Source of the DNA: Austwickia sp. | GTDB lineage: Bacteria > Actinomycetota > Actinomycetes > Actinomycetales > Dermatophilaceae | Direction: 5' to 3' | NCBI GenBank assembly: GCA_016699675.1 | Contig: CP064985.1 | Coordinates: forward strand, 4,250,147-4,314,146 | DNA length: 64,000 nucleotides | Shown: positions 36,896-47,388 of the stretch, piece by piece | Layout: each line of letters opens with the position of its first letter | Numbering within the stretch: the first letter of the stretch is position 1 | The notes under the pieces: generated by a model | Seen by the model: the letters and a program-made list of their open reading frames with translations, nothing else | The model's database searches: none | What the model was told of the DNA's origin: nothing | Translations under genes and position numbers: made by a program

Positions 36896-37822
36896 GTGGG
36901 CAAATACGTGATCAGGCGCCTCTTGCAGATGATCCCCGTGGTCCTCGGCGCGACGTTCCTGATCTTCGCGATGGTGTTCGCCCTTCCCGGCGATCCCACC
37001 GACGGCAAGTGCGGGGAGCGGCCCTGTTCACCGGAGTACATCGCGAAGTATCGGGCCGACCACAACCTGGACGACCCGCTGGTGGTTCAGTACGGCAAGT
37101 ACCTCGGCAAGCTCGCGCAGGGCGACCTGGGCACCAACTACTTCAACAACAAGGTGAGCGACGAGCTGCTGCAGCGTTATCCGAACACGGCCAAGCTCGC
37201 CGCGGTCGCCATTGGTTTCGAGATCCTCATCGGGATCGGCGTGGGCGTCCTGGCCGGCACCCGCAAGGGCGGCCTCATCGACACGGGGGTGATGTTGGCG
37301 ACCCTGGTCTTCATCTCGATCCCCATCATCGTCATCGGGCCCGTCGCGCAGATCGTGTTCGCGATCAAGCTCGGCTGGTTCCGCCCCACCGTGTCCTACG
37401 AGACGCCGTGGAACGAGCTGCTGCTGCCGGGACTGGTGCTCGCCACCCTCTCGATCGCCTACGTCGCTCGCCTCACCCGCACCAACCTGGTGGAGAACCT
37501 GCGCGCCGACTACACCCGCACGGCCATCGCCAAGGGCCTCACCCGGCGCCGCGCCGTCGGGGTCCACACGCTGCGCAACTCGCTGATCCCGGTCGTCACC
37601 TACATCGGCGCCGACTTCGGCAGCCTGCTGGGCGGCGCCATCGTCACCGAGCGCATCTTCAACATCCAGGGCGTCGGCACGATGATCTTCACCGGCATCG
37701 CCAACCGCGACGGCCTGTCCGTCGTCGGTGCCGTGACGGTCCTGGTCTTCGTCTTCCTCTTCGTCAACCTGCTCGTCGACCTGCTGTACGGCGTGCTCGA
37801 CCCCAGGATCAGCCATGACTGA
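36896..37822 (+). CDS. oppB: Oligopeptide ABC transporter permease (OppB type)
   Basis: 308 residues with six membrane helices. It begins KYVIRRLLQMIPVVLGATFLIF, the standard N-terminal helix of OppB/DppB. The EAA cytoplasmic loop that contacts the ATPases reads RTAIAKGLTRRRAVGVHTLRNSLIP. The GTG at 36896 is preceded by AAGGAGGT only 3-4 bases away, closer than usual, but the conserved start leaves no alternative. It overlaps the next permease by 8 bases. Confidence 0.94.
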   Translation: MGKYVIRRLLQMIPVVLGATFLIFAMVFALPGDPTDGKCGERPCSPEYIAKYRADHNLDDPLVVQYGKYLGKLAQGDLGTNYFNNKVSDELLQRYPNTAKLAAVAIGFEILIGIGVGVLAGTRKGGLIDTGVMLATLVFISIPIIVIGPVAQIVFAIKLGWFRPTVSYETPWNELLLPGLVLATLSIAYVARLTRTNLVENLRADYTRTAIAKGLTRRRAVGVHTLRNSLIPVVTYIGADFGSLLGGAIVTERIFNIQGVGTMIFTGIANRDGLSVVGAVTVLVFVFLFVNLLVDLLYGVLDPRISHD

Positions 37823-38759
37823 CGCGCCCGCCATCGCGGCTGCGCAGGACCCGCAGACCCAGCACACCGTCGAGGGCGGCGAGGCCGCACCAGGCCGGTC
37901 CCTGTCCCAGGACGCCTGGCGGCAGCTCCGCCGGCGCCCGTTGTTCTGGGTGTCCGCCGTGCTCATCGTCGTGTTCGTGACGATGGCCGTCGCGCCGCAG
38001 CTGTTCACGTCCGTCAACCCCGAGAAGGGCACGCTCGACCGGTTCAACAAGACCCCGGGCACCGACGGGGCGATCTTCGGCTTCGACCACCTCGGCCGCG
38101 ACGTCTACGCCCGCGCCGTCTACGGCGCCCGGGCCTCGATGATGGTCGGCGTCCTCACCACGATCGCCACGGCCACCCTCGGCAGCCTCCTCGGCGTCCT
38201 CGCCGGCTTCTACGGCGGCTGGCTCGACGCGCTGTTGTCTCGGATCACCGACATGGTCTTCGCGATCCCCATGCTGCTCGGCGGGATCCTCTTCATGTCG
38301 ACGTGGCCCAGCCGGCCCAACGACCCCTACTTCATCATCGTGCTCAAGGTCGTGCTCGTGCTCATGCTGTTCGGCTGGCCGGGCATCGCGCGGCTGATGC
38401 GCAGCTCGGTGCTGCAGATCAAGCAGAACGAATACGTGCTGGCGGCCCGCGCGCTGGGGGCCTCCCCCTTCCGGGTCATCACCCAGCACATCCTGCCCAA
38501 CGCGATGGCCCCCGTGATCGTCGTGGCGACGATCCACCTGGGGTCCTACATCGCGGCGGAGGCGACGCTGTCCTTCCTCGGCATCGGCCTCACCTATCCG
38601 GCCACGTCCTGGGGCACGGCGATCAACGACTCGCTGCCCTGGTACCAGGCCTTCCCGCACAACCTGCTCTTCCCCTCGCTGTTCCTGAGCCTGTGCGTCC
38701 TGGCCTTCATGACCCTCGGCGACGTCGTGCGCGACGCCTTCGACCCCAAGCAGCGATGA
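37815..38759 (+). CDS. oppC: Oligopeptide ABC transporter permease (OppC type)
   Basis: 314 residues. The N-terminal cytoplasmic part (SQDAWRQLRRRPLFWVSAVLI) leads into six helices. GFDHLGRDVYARAVYGARAS is the OppC hallmark, and the EAA loop is EYVLAARALGASPFRVITQHILPN. It pairs with OppB to form the membrane channel. The start overlaps oppB by 8 bases; oppD follows after 13. Confidence 0.95.
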   Translation: MTDAPAIAAAQDPQTQHTVEGGEAAPGRSLSQDAWRQLRRRPLFWVSAVLIVVFVTMAVAPQLFTSVNPEKGTLDRFNKTPGTDGAIFGFDHLGRDVYARAVYGARASMMVGVLTTIATATLGSLLGVLAGFYGGWLDALLSRITDMVFAIPMLLGGILFMSTWPSRPNDPYFIIVLKVVLVLMLFGWPGIARLMRSSVLQIKQNEYVLAARALGASPFRVITQHILPNAMAPVIVVATIHLGSYIAAEATLSFLGIGLTYPATSWGTAINDSLPWYQAFPHNLLFPSLFLSLCVLAFMTLGDVVRDAFDPKQR

Positions 38760-38772
38760 CGAGGGCACAACG

Positions 38773-39832
38773 ATGACGACGATGCACACCAGTGGCGGCA
38801 GCGGCGCGAGCGCGAAGAGGCCTGCCGCGGCGACCAGCACCGAGTTCGCACGGGTCGGGGACGCCCCCTTGCTCGACGTACGGGACTTGTACGTCGACTT
38901 CCACACCGACGACGGCGTCGCCCACGCGATCAACGGCGTGAGCTTCCAGCTCCAGCCCGGGGAGTCCCTGGCGATTCTCGGCGAGTCCGGCTCCGGCAAG
39001 TCGGTGACCGCCCAGGCGATCATGGGCATCCTCGACATGCCGCCGGCGAAGATCCCGAGCGGGTCCGTGAAGTACAACGGCCACGAGCTGCTCACCATGG
39101 ACGAGGACAAGCGCCGCAAAATCCGTGGCCCGGAGATCTCGATGATCTTCCAGGACGCGCTGAGCTCGCTGAACCCTGTCTTCCCCGTCGGCTGGCAGAT
39201 CGCGGAGATGTTCCGGCAGCACCGGGGCGTGAACAAGTCGGACGCCTACGCCCAGGCCGTGCGGCTCATGGAGCGGGTCCAGATCCCGGCGGCGCGGCAG
39301 CGCGTCAAGGCCTACCCGCACCAGTTCTCCGGCGGGATGCGGCAGCGCATCATGATCGCGATGGCGATCGCGCTCGACCCCGCGGTGCTCATCGCCGACG
39401 AGCCGACCACGGCCCTCGACGTGACCGTCCAGGCGCAGATCATGAAGCTGCTGGAGGATCTGCAGGAGGAGCGCCAGATGGGGCTCATCCTGATCACGCA
39501 CGACCTCGGCGTCGTCGCGGACGTCGCCGACCGGATCGCGGTCATGTACGCCGGGCGCCTCATGGAGACCGCCGACGTCTACGAGCTGTATCGCCGCCCG
39601 GCGCACCCTTACACCAAGGGGCTGCTCGACTCGATCCCGCGCCTGGACCAGAAGGGCCAAACGCTGGCTGCCATCGGCGGGTTGCCGCCGAACTTGCTGC
39701 GGATGCCGACGGGCTGCCCGTTCAATCCGCGCTGCCGGTACGTCCAGGAGGTCTGCCGCCAGGACCTGCCCGAGCTGCGCGAGATCGTCCCAGGCCGCCG
39801 CTCGGCCTGCCACTTCGCCGAGGAGGTCTACG

Positions 39833-39840
<8 letters not shown>
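38773..39840 (+). CDS. oppD: Oligopeptide ABC transporter ATP-binding protein (OppD type)
   Basis: 355 residues. Walker A GESGSGKS near residue 75, Q-loop FQDALSSLNPV, signature FSGGMRQR, Walker B VLIADEPTTALD, and H-loop LITHDLG. The C-terminal oligopeptide-specific domain has cysteines (GCPFNPRCRYVQEVC ... SACHF) that ligate an iron-sulfur cluster in related DppD/OppD proteins. The extra N-terminal 25 residues are Thr/Ser/Ala-rich. It ends 8 bases inside the next gene. Confidence 0.95.
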
Positions 39841-41098
<1,258 letters not shown>

Positions 41099-41118
41099 CC
41101 CGGCGAGCGGATGGGCGG

Positions 41119-42501
41119 TTAGCGCAGTCGGTCGCGCAGCCAGGCCCACCGCTCGATCATCCGGGCCTCGAAACCGCGGTCCTTGGGGTGGTAATAGTCG
41201 GCCGCGGCGGCCAGGTCGTCGGGCAGGTACTGCTGGGTGGCCACCGAGTCGGGCTCGTCGTGGGCGTATCTGTAGCCGGCGCCATGGCCCAGCCGCTCCG
41301 CCCCGGCGTACCCGCTCCCCCGCAGGTGCGCCGGCACCGCGCCGCCCTTGCCGGCCTTGACGTCGGCGATGGCGGCGCCGATCGCGGTGTAGACCGCGTT
41401 CGACTTGGGCGCGAGGCAGTTGTGCACGACGGCCTGCGCCAGGATGAGCCGCGCCTCGGGCATCCCTATCTGCGCGACCGCGTGCATCGCGGCGACGGCG
41501 GTCTGCAGCGCCGTCGGGTCCGCCATCGCGATCTCCTCGCTGGCCGAGATCACGATGCGCCGGGCGATGAACCGCGGGTCCTCCCCCGCCTCCAACATCC
41601 GCGCCAGGTAGTGCAGCGCCGCGTCCACATCGCTGCCGCGCATCGACTTGATGAACGCGCTGGCCACGTCGTAATGCTGGTCGCCCGCGCGGTCGTAGCG
41701 GACCGCGGCGTGCTCGACGGCCTGCTCGACGTGCGCCAGGCTGATCGGGGCAGGGTCGCTCGGGTCGGGCAGTCCGCGCCCCGCCCGCCGGGCGTCGAGG
41801 GCCACGCCGGCGGCCGCCTCCAGGAAGGTCAGCGAGCGGCGCGCGTCGCCGCCGCTCATCCGTACGACGTGCGCCCGCGCCTCCGGCGCCAACTCGTAGG
41901 CGCCGCCCAGCCCCCGCTCGTCCGCCAGCGCCGCGTCGACGACCGCGCCCACCTCGTCGTCGGTGAGCGACTCCAGCCGGATCAGCATCGAGCGCGAGAG
42001 CAGGGGTGAGATCACCGAGAACGAGGGGTTCTCCGTGGTGGCGGCCACGAGGATGACCGTCCGGTCCTCGACGCCGGGCAGCAGCGCGTCCTGCTGCGCC
42101 TTGCTGAACCGGTGGATCTCGTCGAGGAAGAGCACGGTCTGCCGGCCGTACAGGTCTCGGGTCCGGCGGGCCCCGTCCATCACGGTGCGGACGTCCTTCA
42201 CGCCGGCGGTCACGGCCGAGAGCTGCACGAACTCGCGGCCCGCGGCCCGCGCCACGAGATGCGCCAGCGTGGTCTTTCCCGTCCCCGGCGGGCCCCAGAG
42301 GATGGCGCTCAGTGGGCCCGCCGCGCCGCCGTGCCCCTCGATGAGCCGACGCAACGGGCTGCCCGGCCGCAACACCGAACCCTGCCCCTGCACCTCGTCG
42401 AGCGTCCGGGGCCGCATCCGCACCGCCAGCGGCGCCATCAGCTCCGCCGGTGACTCGGCGCCGGGGTCCGCGGGGCTGGCGAACAGGTCTGGGGTGTCCA
42501 C
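41119..42501 (-). CDS. rarA: Replication-associated recombination protein A (RarA/MgsA)
   Basis: 460-residue AAA+ ATPase acting at stalled replication forks. Walker A is LWGPPGTGKTTLAHLVA near residue 60, Walker B is VLFLDEIHRFSKAQQDALLPG, and sensor 1 is VAATTENPSFSVISPLLSR, followed by the helical C-terminal tetramerisation domain (DVDAALHYLARMLEAGEDP and others). The start is set at GTG 42501 because VDTPDLFASPAD continues into the conserved region; the open frame upstream lacks family similarity. It is usually near alaS in actinobacteria, as here. Confidence 0.94.
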   Translation of the reverse strand: MDTPDLFASPADPGAESPAELMAPLAVRMRPRTLDEVQGQGSVLRPGSPLRRLIEGHGGAAGPLSAILWGPPGTGKTTLAHLVARAAGREFVQLSAVTAGVKDVRTVMDGARRTRDLYGRQTVLFLDEIHRFSKAQQDALLPGVEDRTVILVAATTENPSFSVISPLLSRSMLIRLESLTDDEVGAVVDAALADERGLGGAYELAPEARAHVVRMSGGDARRSLTFLEAAAGVALDARRAGRGLPDPSDPAPISLAHVEQAVEHAAVRYDRAGDQHYDVASAFIKSMRGSDVDAALHYLARMLEAGEDPRFIARRIVISASEEIAMADPTALQTAVAAMHAVAQIGMPEARLILAQAVVHNCLAPKSNAVYTAIGAAIADVKAGKGGAVPAHLRGSGYAGAERLGHGAGYRYAHDEPDSVATQQYLPDDLAAAADYYHPKDRGFEARMIERWAWLRDRLR

Positions 42502-42576
42502 CCGGCCAGTCTGGCACTGCCCACCGACGGCCCCCCGCGCCCGCCCTGGATGCTCACGGTGCCCCGCGCGCTGGCG

Positions 42577-42652
42577 GTTGCGGTTAGCGCTCACAGTTGC
42601 GCTGAGCGCTGGCGGTTGCGCTGAGCGCTCACGGTTGCGGTGATAACCACCA
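42577..42652. repeat. 19-bp tandem repeat, about four copies, between rarA and the MMPL gene
   Basis: Units start at 42577, 42596, 42615 and 42634. Copies two and three read GTTGCGCTGAGCGCT followed by GGCG or CACG; the first and fourth diverge. A partial copy precedes. It lies in the promoter region shared by two divergent genes. Confidence 0.8.
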
Positions 42653-42663
42653 CCGTGAGCGCT
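42624..42663. repeat. 12-bp perfect inverted repeat overlapping the tandem array
   Basis: AGCGCTCACGGT (42624-42635) and its exact complement ACCGTGAGCGCT (42652-42663) flank a 16-base spacer that itself contains GGT-GATA-ACC. As it lies between divergent genes it is not a terminator for either. An operator, a leader hairpin for the MMPL gene or a REP-like element are possible. Confidence 0.7.
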
Positions 42664-42745
42664 ATCCGCACCGCTCAGCGGGAGGACGGGCGTCCCCGGT
42701 GCGCTTCCTGCGACACCGCGGCCCAGCTGGTGAGACAGTAGGACC

Positions 42746-44962
42746 GTGACCGCCGAACACCCGTCTCGACCTGCACGGACGCCCGTCCTGCAGGCGGTCG
42801 GCGCCGCGCTGGCGCGGCACGCCAAGCTCGTCGTCGTGGCCTGGATCATCATCACGGCCCTGTGTTACGCCGGAGCCACGGGGGCGCTCGGCGTACCGTC
42901 GTTGTTCTCCCGCCTGCACCAGGCGGAGCCCTACGTGCCCAGCGAATCCCACGAGGGAACCGACCTCCTGACCGGCGCCGCCGACGCGGGGCCGAGCGTC
43001 CTGATCCGGGTCGACGGCGCCCCCAGCACCGACCCGGCGGTGGCGAGGGCCGGAGCCGACCTGCAGCGGCGCATGGCGCAAACGGCGAGCGTCACGTCGG
43101 TGCGCTCGCCCTTCGTCGTGCCCGGTGGCGCCAAGACGCCGCAGACGGCGCCGCTGTTCGCCAAGGACGGTACGTCGTTCATGGTGGTCGCCGTCCTGGA
43201 CAAGGACCTGTCCCAGACCCGACGCTACGAGCTCGCCCAAGACCTGGAACGGCAGGCCAAGGACGCGTTCACCGGCATCGGCACGGGCCCCGCGGCCCGG
43301 GTGAGCGCCGGCGGCGGGGTGACCTTCCTGCACGACATGACCGGCCAGATCCAGGCCGACCTGGCTCGCGGCGAGGGCCTGGCCCTGCCGCTGTCGCTGG
43401 TGGTCATGGTGTTCGTCTTCGGCGGCTTCCTTGCGGCGGGCCTGCCCATCGTTGGGGCGGTCGCGGCGATCGCCGGCGGGCTGGCGAGCCTGTGGGGGTT
43501 CTCGTTCGTGACGGAGCTGGACGCCACCGTCGTGAACATCACGACCCTGCTCGGGTTGGCGCTGTGCATCGACTACGGGCTGCTCATCGTGAGTCGGTTC
43601 CGCGAGGAGGTCCGCCGGGTGGCGCCGCACCTGAGCCGGGACGAGCTGGACCGGGATCACCTCATCGAGGCCACGGCGCACACGGTGGCCACGGCGGGCC
43701 GCACGGTGTTCTTCTCCGCGGTGATCGTCGCGATCTCGCTCGCCGGTCTGACGGTCTTCCCGGCGCCGGTGATCCGTGCGGTCGGCCTGGCCGGAGTGAC
43801 CGTGGTGCTGGTCGCGCTGCTCGTGGCGCTCACGCTGGTCCCTGCGCTGTGCACCCTCGGCGGCCGCCGCATCGTCCGGCTACGCAGCGACGACTCCCCC
43901 GACGAGGGACTGTTCGCGCGGCTGGCGCGGTTCGTGGCGCGCGCCTACCTCCCGGTGGTGCTGCTCAGCGCGGCGCTGCTCGTGGCGCTGGCCTGGCCGT
44001 CGCTGTCCATGCGGCAGGTGTCCTCGAGCACCGAACTGCTGCCGGCGGCGAACGCGCAGCGACAGTTCCTCGAAGGGGCCCGGCGGGACTTCCCGCTGAC
44101 CACGGAGCCGACCGCGATCGTGGTCGCCCGCGCGAGTGAGGCCGAGCTCACGGCGTACGGTCGCGACGTCGCCGCGGGTCTGCCGGGGGTGAGCGGCGTG
44201 GACCCCGTCCGGCGGGTGGACGCCGAGCACGTGGCGATGGGGGTGCGCGCCGAGACCGCCGCGCCGGGCAATGACGTCGGGCGTCGCATCGTCGACGACC
44301 TGCGCGCGCACCGCCCGGCGTACCAGACCTGGGTCACCGGCTCCGACGCCCGCCTGGCGGACTACCTCGACGCGATCGGGGCGCGGGCGCCGTGGGCCAT
44401 CGGCATCGTCGCGCTCGCGACGGTGGTGCTGATGTTCCTGATGACCGGCTCGCTGGCGCTGCCGACCAAGGCGCTGCTCTTCAACGTGCTCTCCCTCGGA
44501 GCGAGCCTGGGCGTGCTGACCTGGATCTTCCAGGAGGGGCACCTTCAGGGCGTGCTGGGCTTCACCTCGACGGGCGGCGTCGAATCGGTGACGCCGGTGA
44601 TCATGCTGGCGTTCGGGTTCGGCCTGGCGATGGACTACGAGTTGTTCCTGCTGTCGCGGATCGTCGAGTTGCACGAGAAGGGGTACGACGACGCGCGGGC
44701 CGTCGAGCTCGGGCTGCAGCGCTCGGGGAAGATCATCACCTCGGCGGCGCTGCTCATCCTCATCGTGCTCGGCGGGCTGGCGTTCGCGAAGATGCTGATC
44801 GTGCAGCAGATCGGCATCGGGCTCGCGATCTCGGTGCTGCTGGACGCCACGTTGGTGCGGATGCTGCTCGTGCCCGCCACGATGCACCTGCTCGGCCGCT
44901 GGAACTGGTGGGCGCCGGCGCCGATGAAGCGCTGGTACGAACGCCACGGGATCGCGCACTGA
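42746..44962 (+). CDS. MMPL-family (RND-like) membrane transporter
   Basis: 738 residues with two repeats of the MMPL module. Helix 1 is AKLVVVAWIIITALCY. A periplasmic domain of about 130 residues follows, then a block of five helices with the proton-relay type motif LLGLALCIDYGLLIVSRFREE. A second periplasmic domain lies at about 440-545, and a second block has AFGFGLAMDYELFLLSRIVE. It exports lipids or other hydrophobic substrates using the proton gradient. There is no long cytoplasmic tail of the mycobacterial MmpL3 type. GTG start. The acetyltransferase gene follows one base after the stop. Confidence 0.92.
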   Translation: MTAEHPSRPARTPVLQAVGAALARHAKLVVVAWIIITALCYAGATGALGVPSLFSRLHQAEPYVPSESHEGTDLLTGAADAGPSVLIRVDGAPSTDPAVARAGADLQRRMAQTASVTSVRSPFVVPGGAKTPQTAPLFAKDGTSFMVVAVLDKDLSQTRRYELAQDLERQAKDAFTGIGTGPAARVSAGGGVTFLHDMTGQIQADLARGEGLALPLSLVVMVFVFGGFLAAGLPIVGAVAAIAGGLASLWGFSFVTELDATVVNITTLLGLALCIDYGLLIVSRFREEVRRVAPHLSRDELDRDHLIEATAHTVATAGRTVFFSAVIVAISLAGLTVFPAPVIRAVGLAGVTVVLVALLVALTLVPALCTLGGRRIVRLRSDDSPDEGLFARLARFVARAYLPVVLLSAALLVALAWPSLSMRQVSSSTELLPAANAQRQFLEGARRDFPLTTEPTAIVVARASEAELTAYGRDVAAGLPGVSGVDPVRRVDAEHVAMGVRAETAAPGNDVGRRIVDDLRAHRPAYQTWVTGSDARLADYLDAIGARAPWAIGIVALATVVLMFLMTGSLALPTKALLFNVLSLGASLGVLTWIFQEGHLQGVLGFTSTGGVESVTPVIMLAFGFGLAMDYELFLLSRIVELHEKGYDDARAVELGLQRSGKIITSAALLILIVLGGLAFAKMLIVQQIGIGLAISVLLDATLVRMLLVPATMHLLGRWNWWAPAPMKRWYERHGIAH

Positions 44963-44963
44963 G

Positions 44964-45863
44964 GTGACCTCGTCAGACTTCGGCGACCGCGCGGGCGTGA
45001 CATCCGCCGGATCGAGGCGCGGCGGGTTGCGCGCGGTGGCGACCCGGGCGGAGCTGCTGGCCATGGTGGGGGACGACCCGTTCCTGCGGTACGACGTGCT
45101 GCCGCGCCCGGAGCGCGCCTGGGCGCTGGGCGACGCCGTGGCGGTCACGCGGATCGGCCATCGGGGTCAGCGCGGCATCAGCGCCTGGGTGCGACCCCCG
45201 GACGACTACCGCGCCGGGGCGCTCCTCGACGCCGCCGGCGAGCAGCGCCTCGACGCCCTGCTCGCGGCGCTGCTCGGTCGGGGCGGGGCGGAGCGCGGGG
45301 TGGCCGGCGTGAGCGTGCCGCTGGGGAGTGCCCACGTGCTGGAGCGCCACGCGCGCACCGGCGGCGGCGGGGACTGGGAGTGGATGTGGACGCGGTGGGA
45401 GCCCCCGGCGTACGGGCTGGAGGACGCGCTCGTCGAGCTGTCCGACGTCGCGGACGCCGACGAGATCGCGGCGCTCGCGGCGGCGGAGAACCCGCTGTTC
45501 GAGGGCGAGCCAGGGACGGGCCGCAGCGAGCGTTGGCTGGGGGTGCGCGATCCAACGGGCCGCGTAGTCGCGTGCGGGGCGCGGCACCGCACGCGCGCCG
45601 GCGCGCCGCACCTGTCGGGGATCCTGGTGGCCACCGCCGTCCGCGGTCGGGGCTACGGCCGCGCGATCACCGGCGCGCTCACCCGCGAGAGCGTGCGTGC
45701 CGAGGGGGTGTGCACGCTGGGGATGTACGCCGATAACGACGTGGCGCGCGGCCTGTACCACTCCCTTGGTTACGTGACCGCGCACGCCTGGTCGAGCCGC
45801 CGCCTGGCCGAACCGCCTCGTGGTCGCACCGCCGCGGCGTCGAGCCGCCGCCTGACGCACTGA
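44964..45863 (+). CDS. GNAT-family N-acetyltransferase
   Basis: 299 residues. The C-terminal half is a GNAT domain: SGILVATAVRGRGYGRAITGALTRES carries the acetyl-CoA loop (R-G-x-G-Y/G-R), and LGMYADNDVARGLYHSLGYV is the final motif. The N-terminal 150 residues (about 45-125, PFLRYDVLPRPERAWALGD) form a second, GNAT-like domain without a clear cofactor loop. It is translated right after the MMPL gene (one-base gap), so acetylation of the exported molecule or drug resistance is conceivable; no substrate can be assigned. Confidence 0.85.
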   Translation: MTSSDFGDRAGVTSAGSRRGGLRAVATRAELLAMVGDDPFLRYDVLPRPERAWALGDAVAVTRIGHRGQRGISAWVRPPDDYRAGALLDAAGEQRLDALLAALLGRGGAERGVAGVSVPLGSAHVLERHARTGGGGDWEWMWTRWEPPAYGLEDALVELSDVADADEIAALAAAENPLFEGEPGTGRSERWLGVRDPTGRVVACGARHRTRAGAPHLSGILVATAVRGRGYGRAITGALTRESVRAEGVCTLGMYADNDVARGLYHSLGYVTAHAWSSRRLAEPPRGRTAAASSRRLTH

Positions 45864-45876
45864 TCGCCCACCACAC

Positions 45877-45937
45877 CGACCGCTCACGACCTGCGGTTTT
45901 GGTGCCATGGCACCCTTTGCGCAGGTCACGAACGGTC
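45877..45937. repeat. Palindromic intergenic repeat, copy 1
   Basis: A 61-base unit whose core folds into a long hairpin: GACCTGCG (45888-45895) with CGCAGGTC (45920-45927), and inside it the perfect palindrome GGTGCCATGGCACC (45901-45914). It shares about 90% identity with copy 2 at 45961. Confidence 0.85.
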
Positions 45938-45960
45938 ACCCCGCCCCGTTGTCCACAGGC

Positions 45961-46018
45961 CGACCGCTCACGACCTGCGGTTTAGGTGTCATGGCACTCT
46001 TTGCGCAGGTCAACGGTC
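45961..46018. repeat. Palindromic intergenic repeat, copy 2
   Basis: A direct repeat of the unit at 45877. The outer arms GACCTGCG (45972-45979) and CGCAGGTC (46004-46011) are identical to copy 1. The inner part has changed at two places, each turning a Watson-Crick pair into a G-T pair, so the fold is kept. The rest of 45864-46135 holds nothing I can identify. Confidence 0.85.
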
Positions 46019-46135
46019 GCTGGGAACCTCGGGGCGGACACCATGCGGCCGGCGACGGCGACGCTCGACCCGTGCCACGTGTCCGATGCGGGCCCTGAGG
46101 CTCACCAGAGGCACATGGGCTCGGCTGACGAGAGT

Positions 46136-47338
46136 TCATCCGGCGGTGCGGGCGAGGACGTACAGGCGGTCGGTGGGGTACTCCCCCGGGGTGGCTCCGC
46201 GGACGTACCACTCCGCCACGCTCAGACCGGCTTGCGTAATGGCCTCGCGCACCTGCCCCGCGTCGTGCAGGACCAGGTCCAGGTCGACCTCCGCGCCGGC
46301 AATCTCGGACTCGTGCGCCACGTCGTCCCCCACGTGCAGGGCCAGCGCCAGCGTGCCGCCCGGGACCAGCACGCGAGCGAGCGCGGCGAACGTCTCCGCC
46401 AGCTCGGACGGCGCCAGGTAGACCAGGGAGTACCAGGCCACGATCGCTCCCCAGCCCGACGCGGTCGGCGGCCGCAGCAGCCGGCGTAGGTCCCCGACCT
46501 CGAACGTCAACTCGGGGTTGCGCTGCCGGGCCTGCTCGACCATGGCCGGCGACAGGTCGTAGCCGACCACCTCGGCATCCCATGCCGCCAGGTGCGCGGT
46601 CACGACACCGGGACCGCAGCCCACGTCGGCGACGGGCCCCTCGGCCAGCTCCGCGACGCGGTCCACCAGCCACCGGTCGAACGCCCGTTCCGCCCAGATC
46701 TCCTCCCGGCCCTCGGCGTACCCCGCCGCCGCCGCGTCGTACCCCACCCGCACCCGCGCATCCCGCGCCGCCGCGCCGTCCGCGAGGACGCTCTCCCGGT
46801 CGACGGCCGGCACCGCGTCAGCCGCCGCCACCTGCTCCGATTCCACCGGCCCGAGCAGATGCACCCAGCGGTGATCGTGCTGGCCGGGCAGCCGCGGCAG
46901 CTCCCGCACGAGCCCGCGCTCCGCCAGTCGGGTCAGCACCTCTTCGACCTCGGCGCGGTCGGCGAAAGGGTGCAGCCGTTCGGTGCGGGTCTTCAACTCC
47001 CCCGGCGCGTTGGGCCCGCGCAGGAGCAGGACGGTCAGCAGCGCCCGTTCGTCGCCGGCAAGCTCGAGCTGTTCGTCGAGGCGTTGGTGGTACTTCAGCG
47101 TCCGCTGCCCCCGGTCGGCGACGACCACCCGGATCAGCTCGCGATGCTTGAGTTCCCTTGCGCAGGCTTCCAGTTCACGGTCCTCGTACGTCGTGACGGG
47201 GTCCCGACTGGAGGACTGGTTGCAGGCCGTGCGCAGGGCGTTGAGTGAGAGCGGGTACGTCGTGGGCACCGTGACCTGCTTCTCCATCAGCGCGCCGAGG
47301 ATCCGTTGCTCCATGGGGCTCAACTCCAGGTCCACCAT
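46136..47338 (-). CDS. DUF480 (YceH-like) winged-helix protein fused to a SAM methyltransferase
   Basis: 400 residues. Residues 1-165 are the double winged helix of DUF480/YceH: LSPMEQRILGALMEKQVTVPTTYPLSLNALRTACNQ, and LLRGPNAPGELKTRTERLHPF. Residues about 195-400 are a class I methyltransferase: motif I VADVGCGPGVVTAHLA, then VVGYDLSPAMVEQARQRNP, and GGTLALALHVGDD. YceH alone is about 215 residues in proteobacteria. The fusion suggests DNA- or partner-guided methylation, but the substrate is unknown. It is divergent from a GNAT gene with 50 bases between starts. Confidence 0.88.
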   Translation of the reverse strand: MVDLELSPMEQRILGALMEKQVTVPTTYPLSLNALRTACNQSSSRDPVTTYEDRELEACARELKHRELIRVVVADRGQRTLKYHQRLDEQLELAGDERALLTVLLLRGPNAPGELKTRTERLHPFADRAEVEEVLTRLAERGLVRELPRLPGQHDHRWVHLLGPVESEQVAAADAVPAVDRESVLADGAAARDARVRVGYDAAAAGYAEGREEIWAERAFDRWLVDRVAELAEGPVADVGCGPGVVTAHLAAWDAEVVGYDLSPAMVEQARQRNPELTFEVGDLRRLLRPPTASGWGAIVAWYSLVYLAPSELAETFAALARVLVPGGTLALALHVGDDVAHESEIAGAEVDLDLVLHDAGQVREAITQAGLSVAEWYVRGATPGEYPTDRLYVLARTAG

Positions 47339-47388
47339 GGGCCCAAATTAACGTCGTCGCACCCTCGGCGACCAGCGAGACTGAACCT

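Noticed and set aside
42577..42652. Repeats at 42.6 kb as a CRISPR array
   Set aside because: Units are directly adjacent with no spacers, and no cas genes are present.
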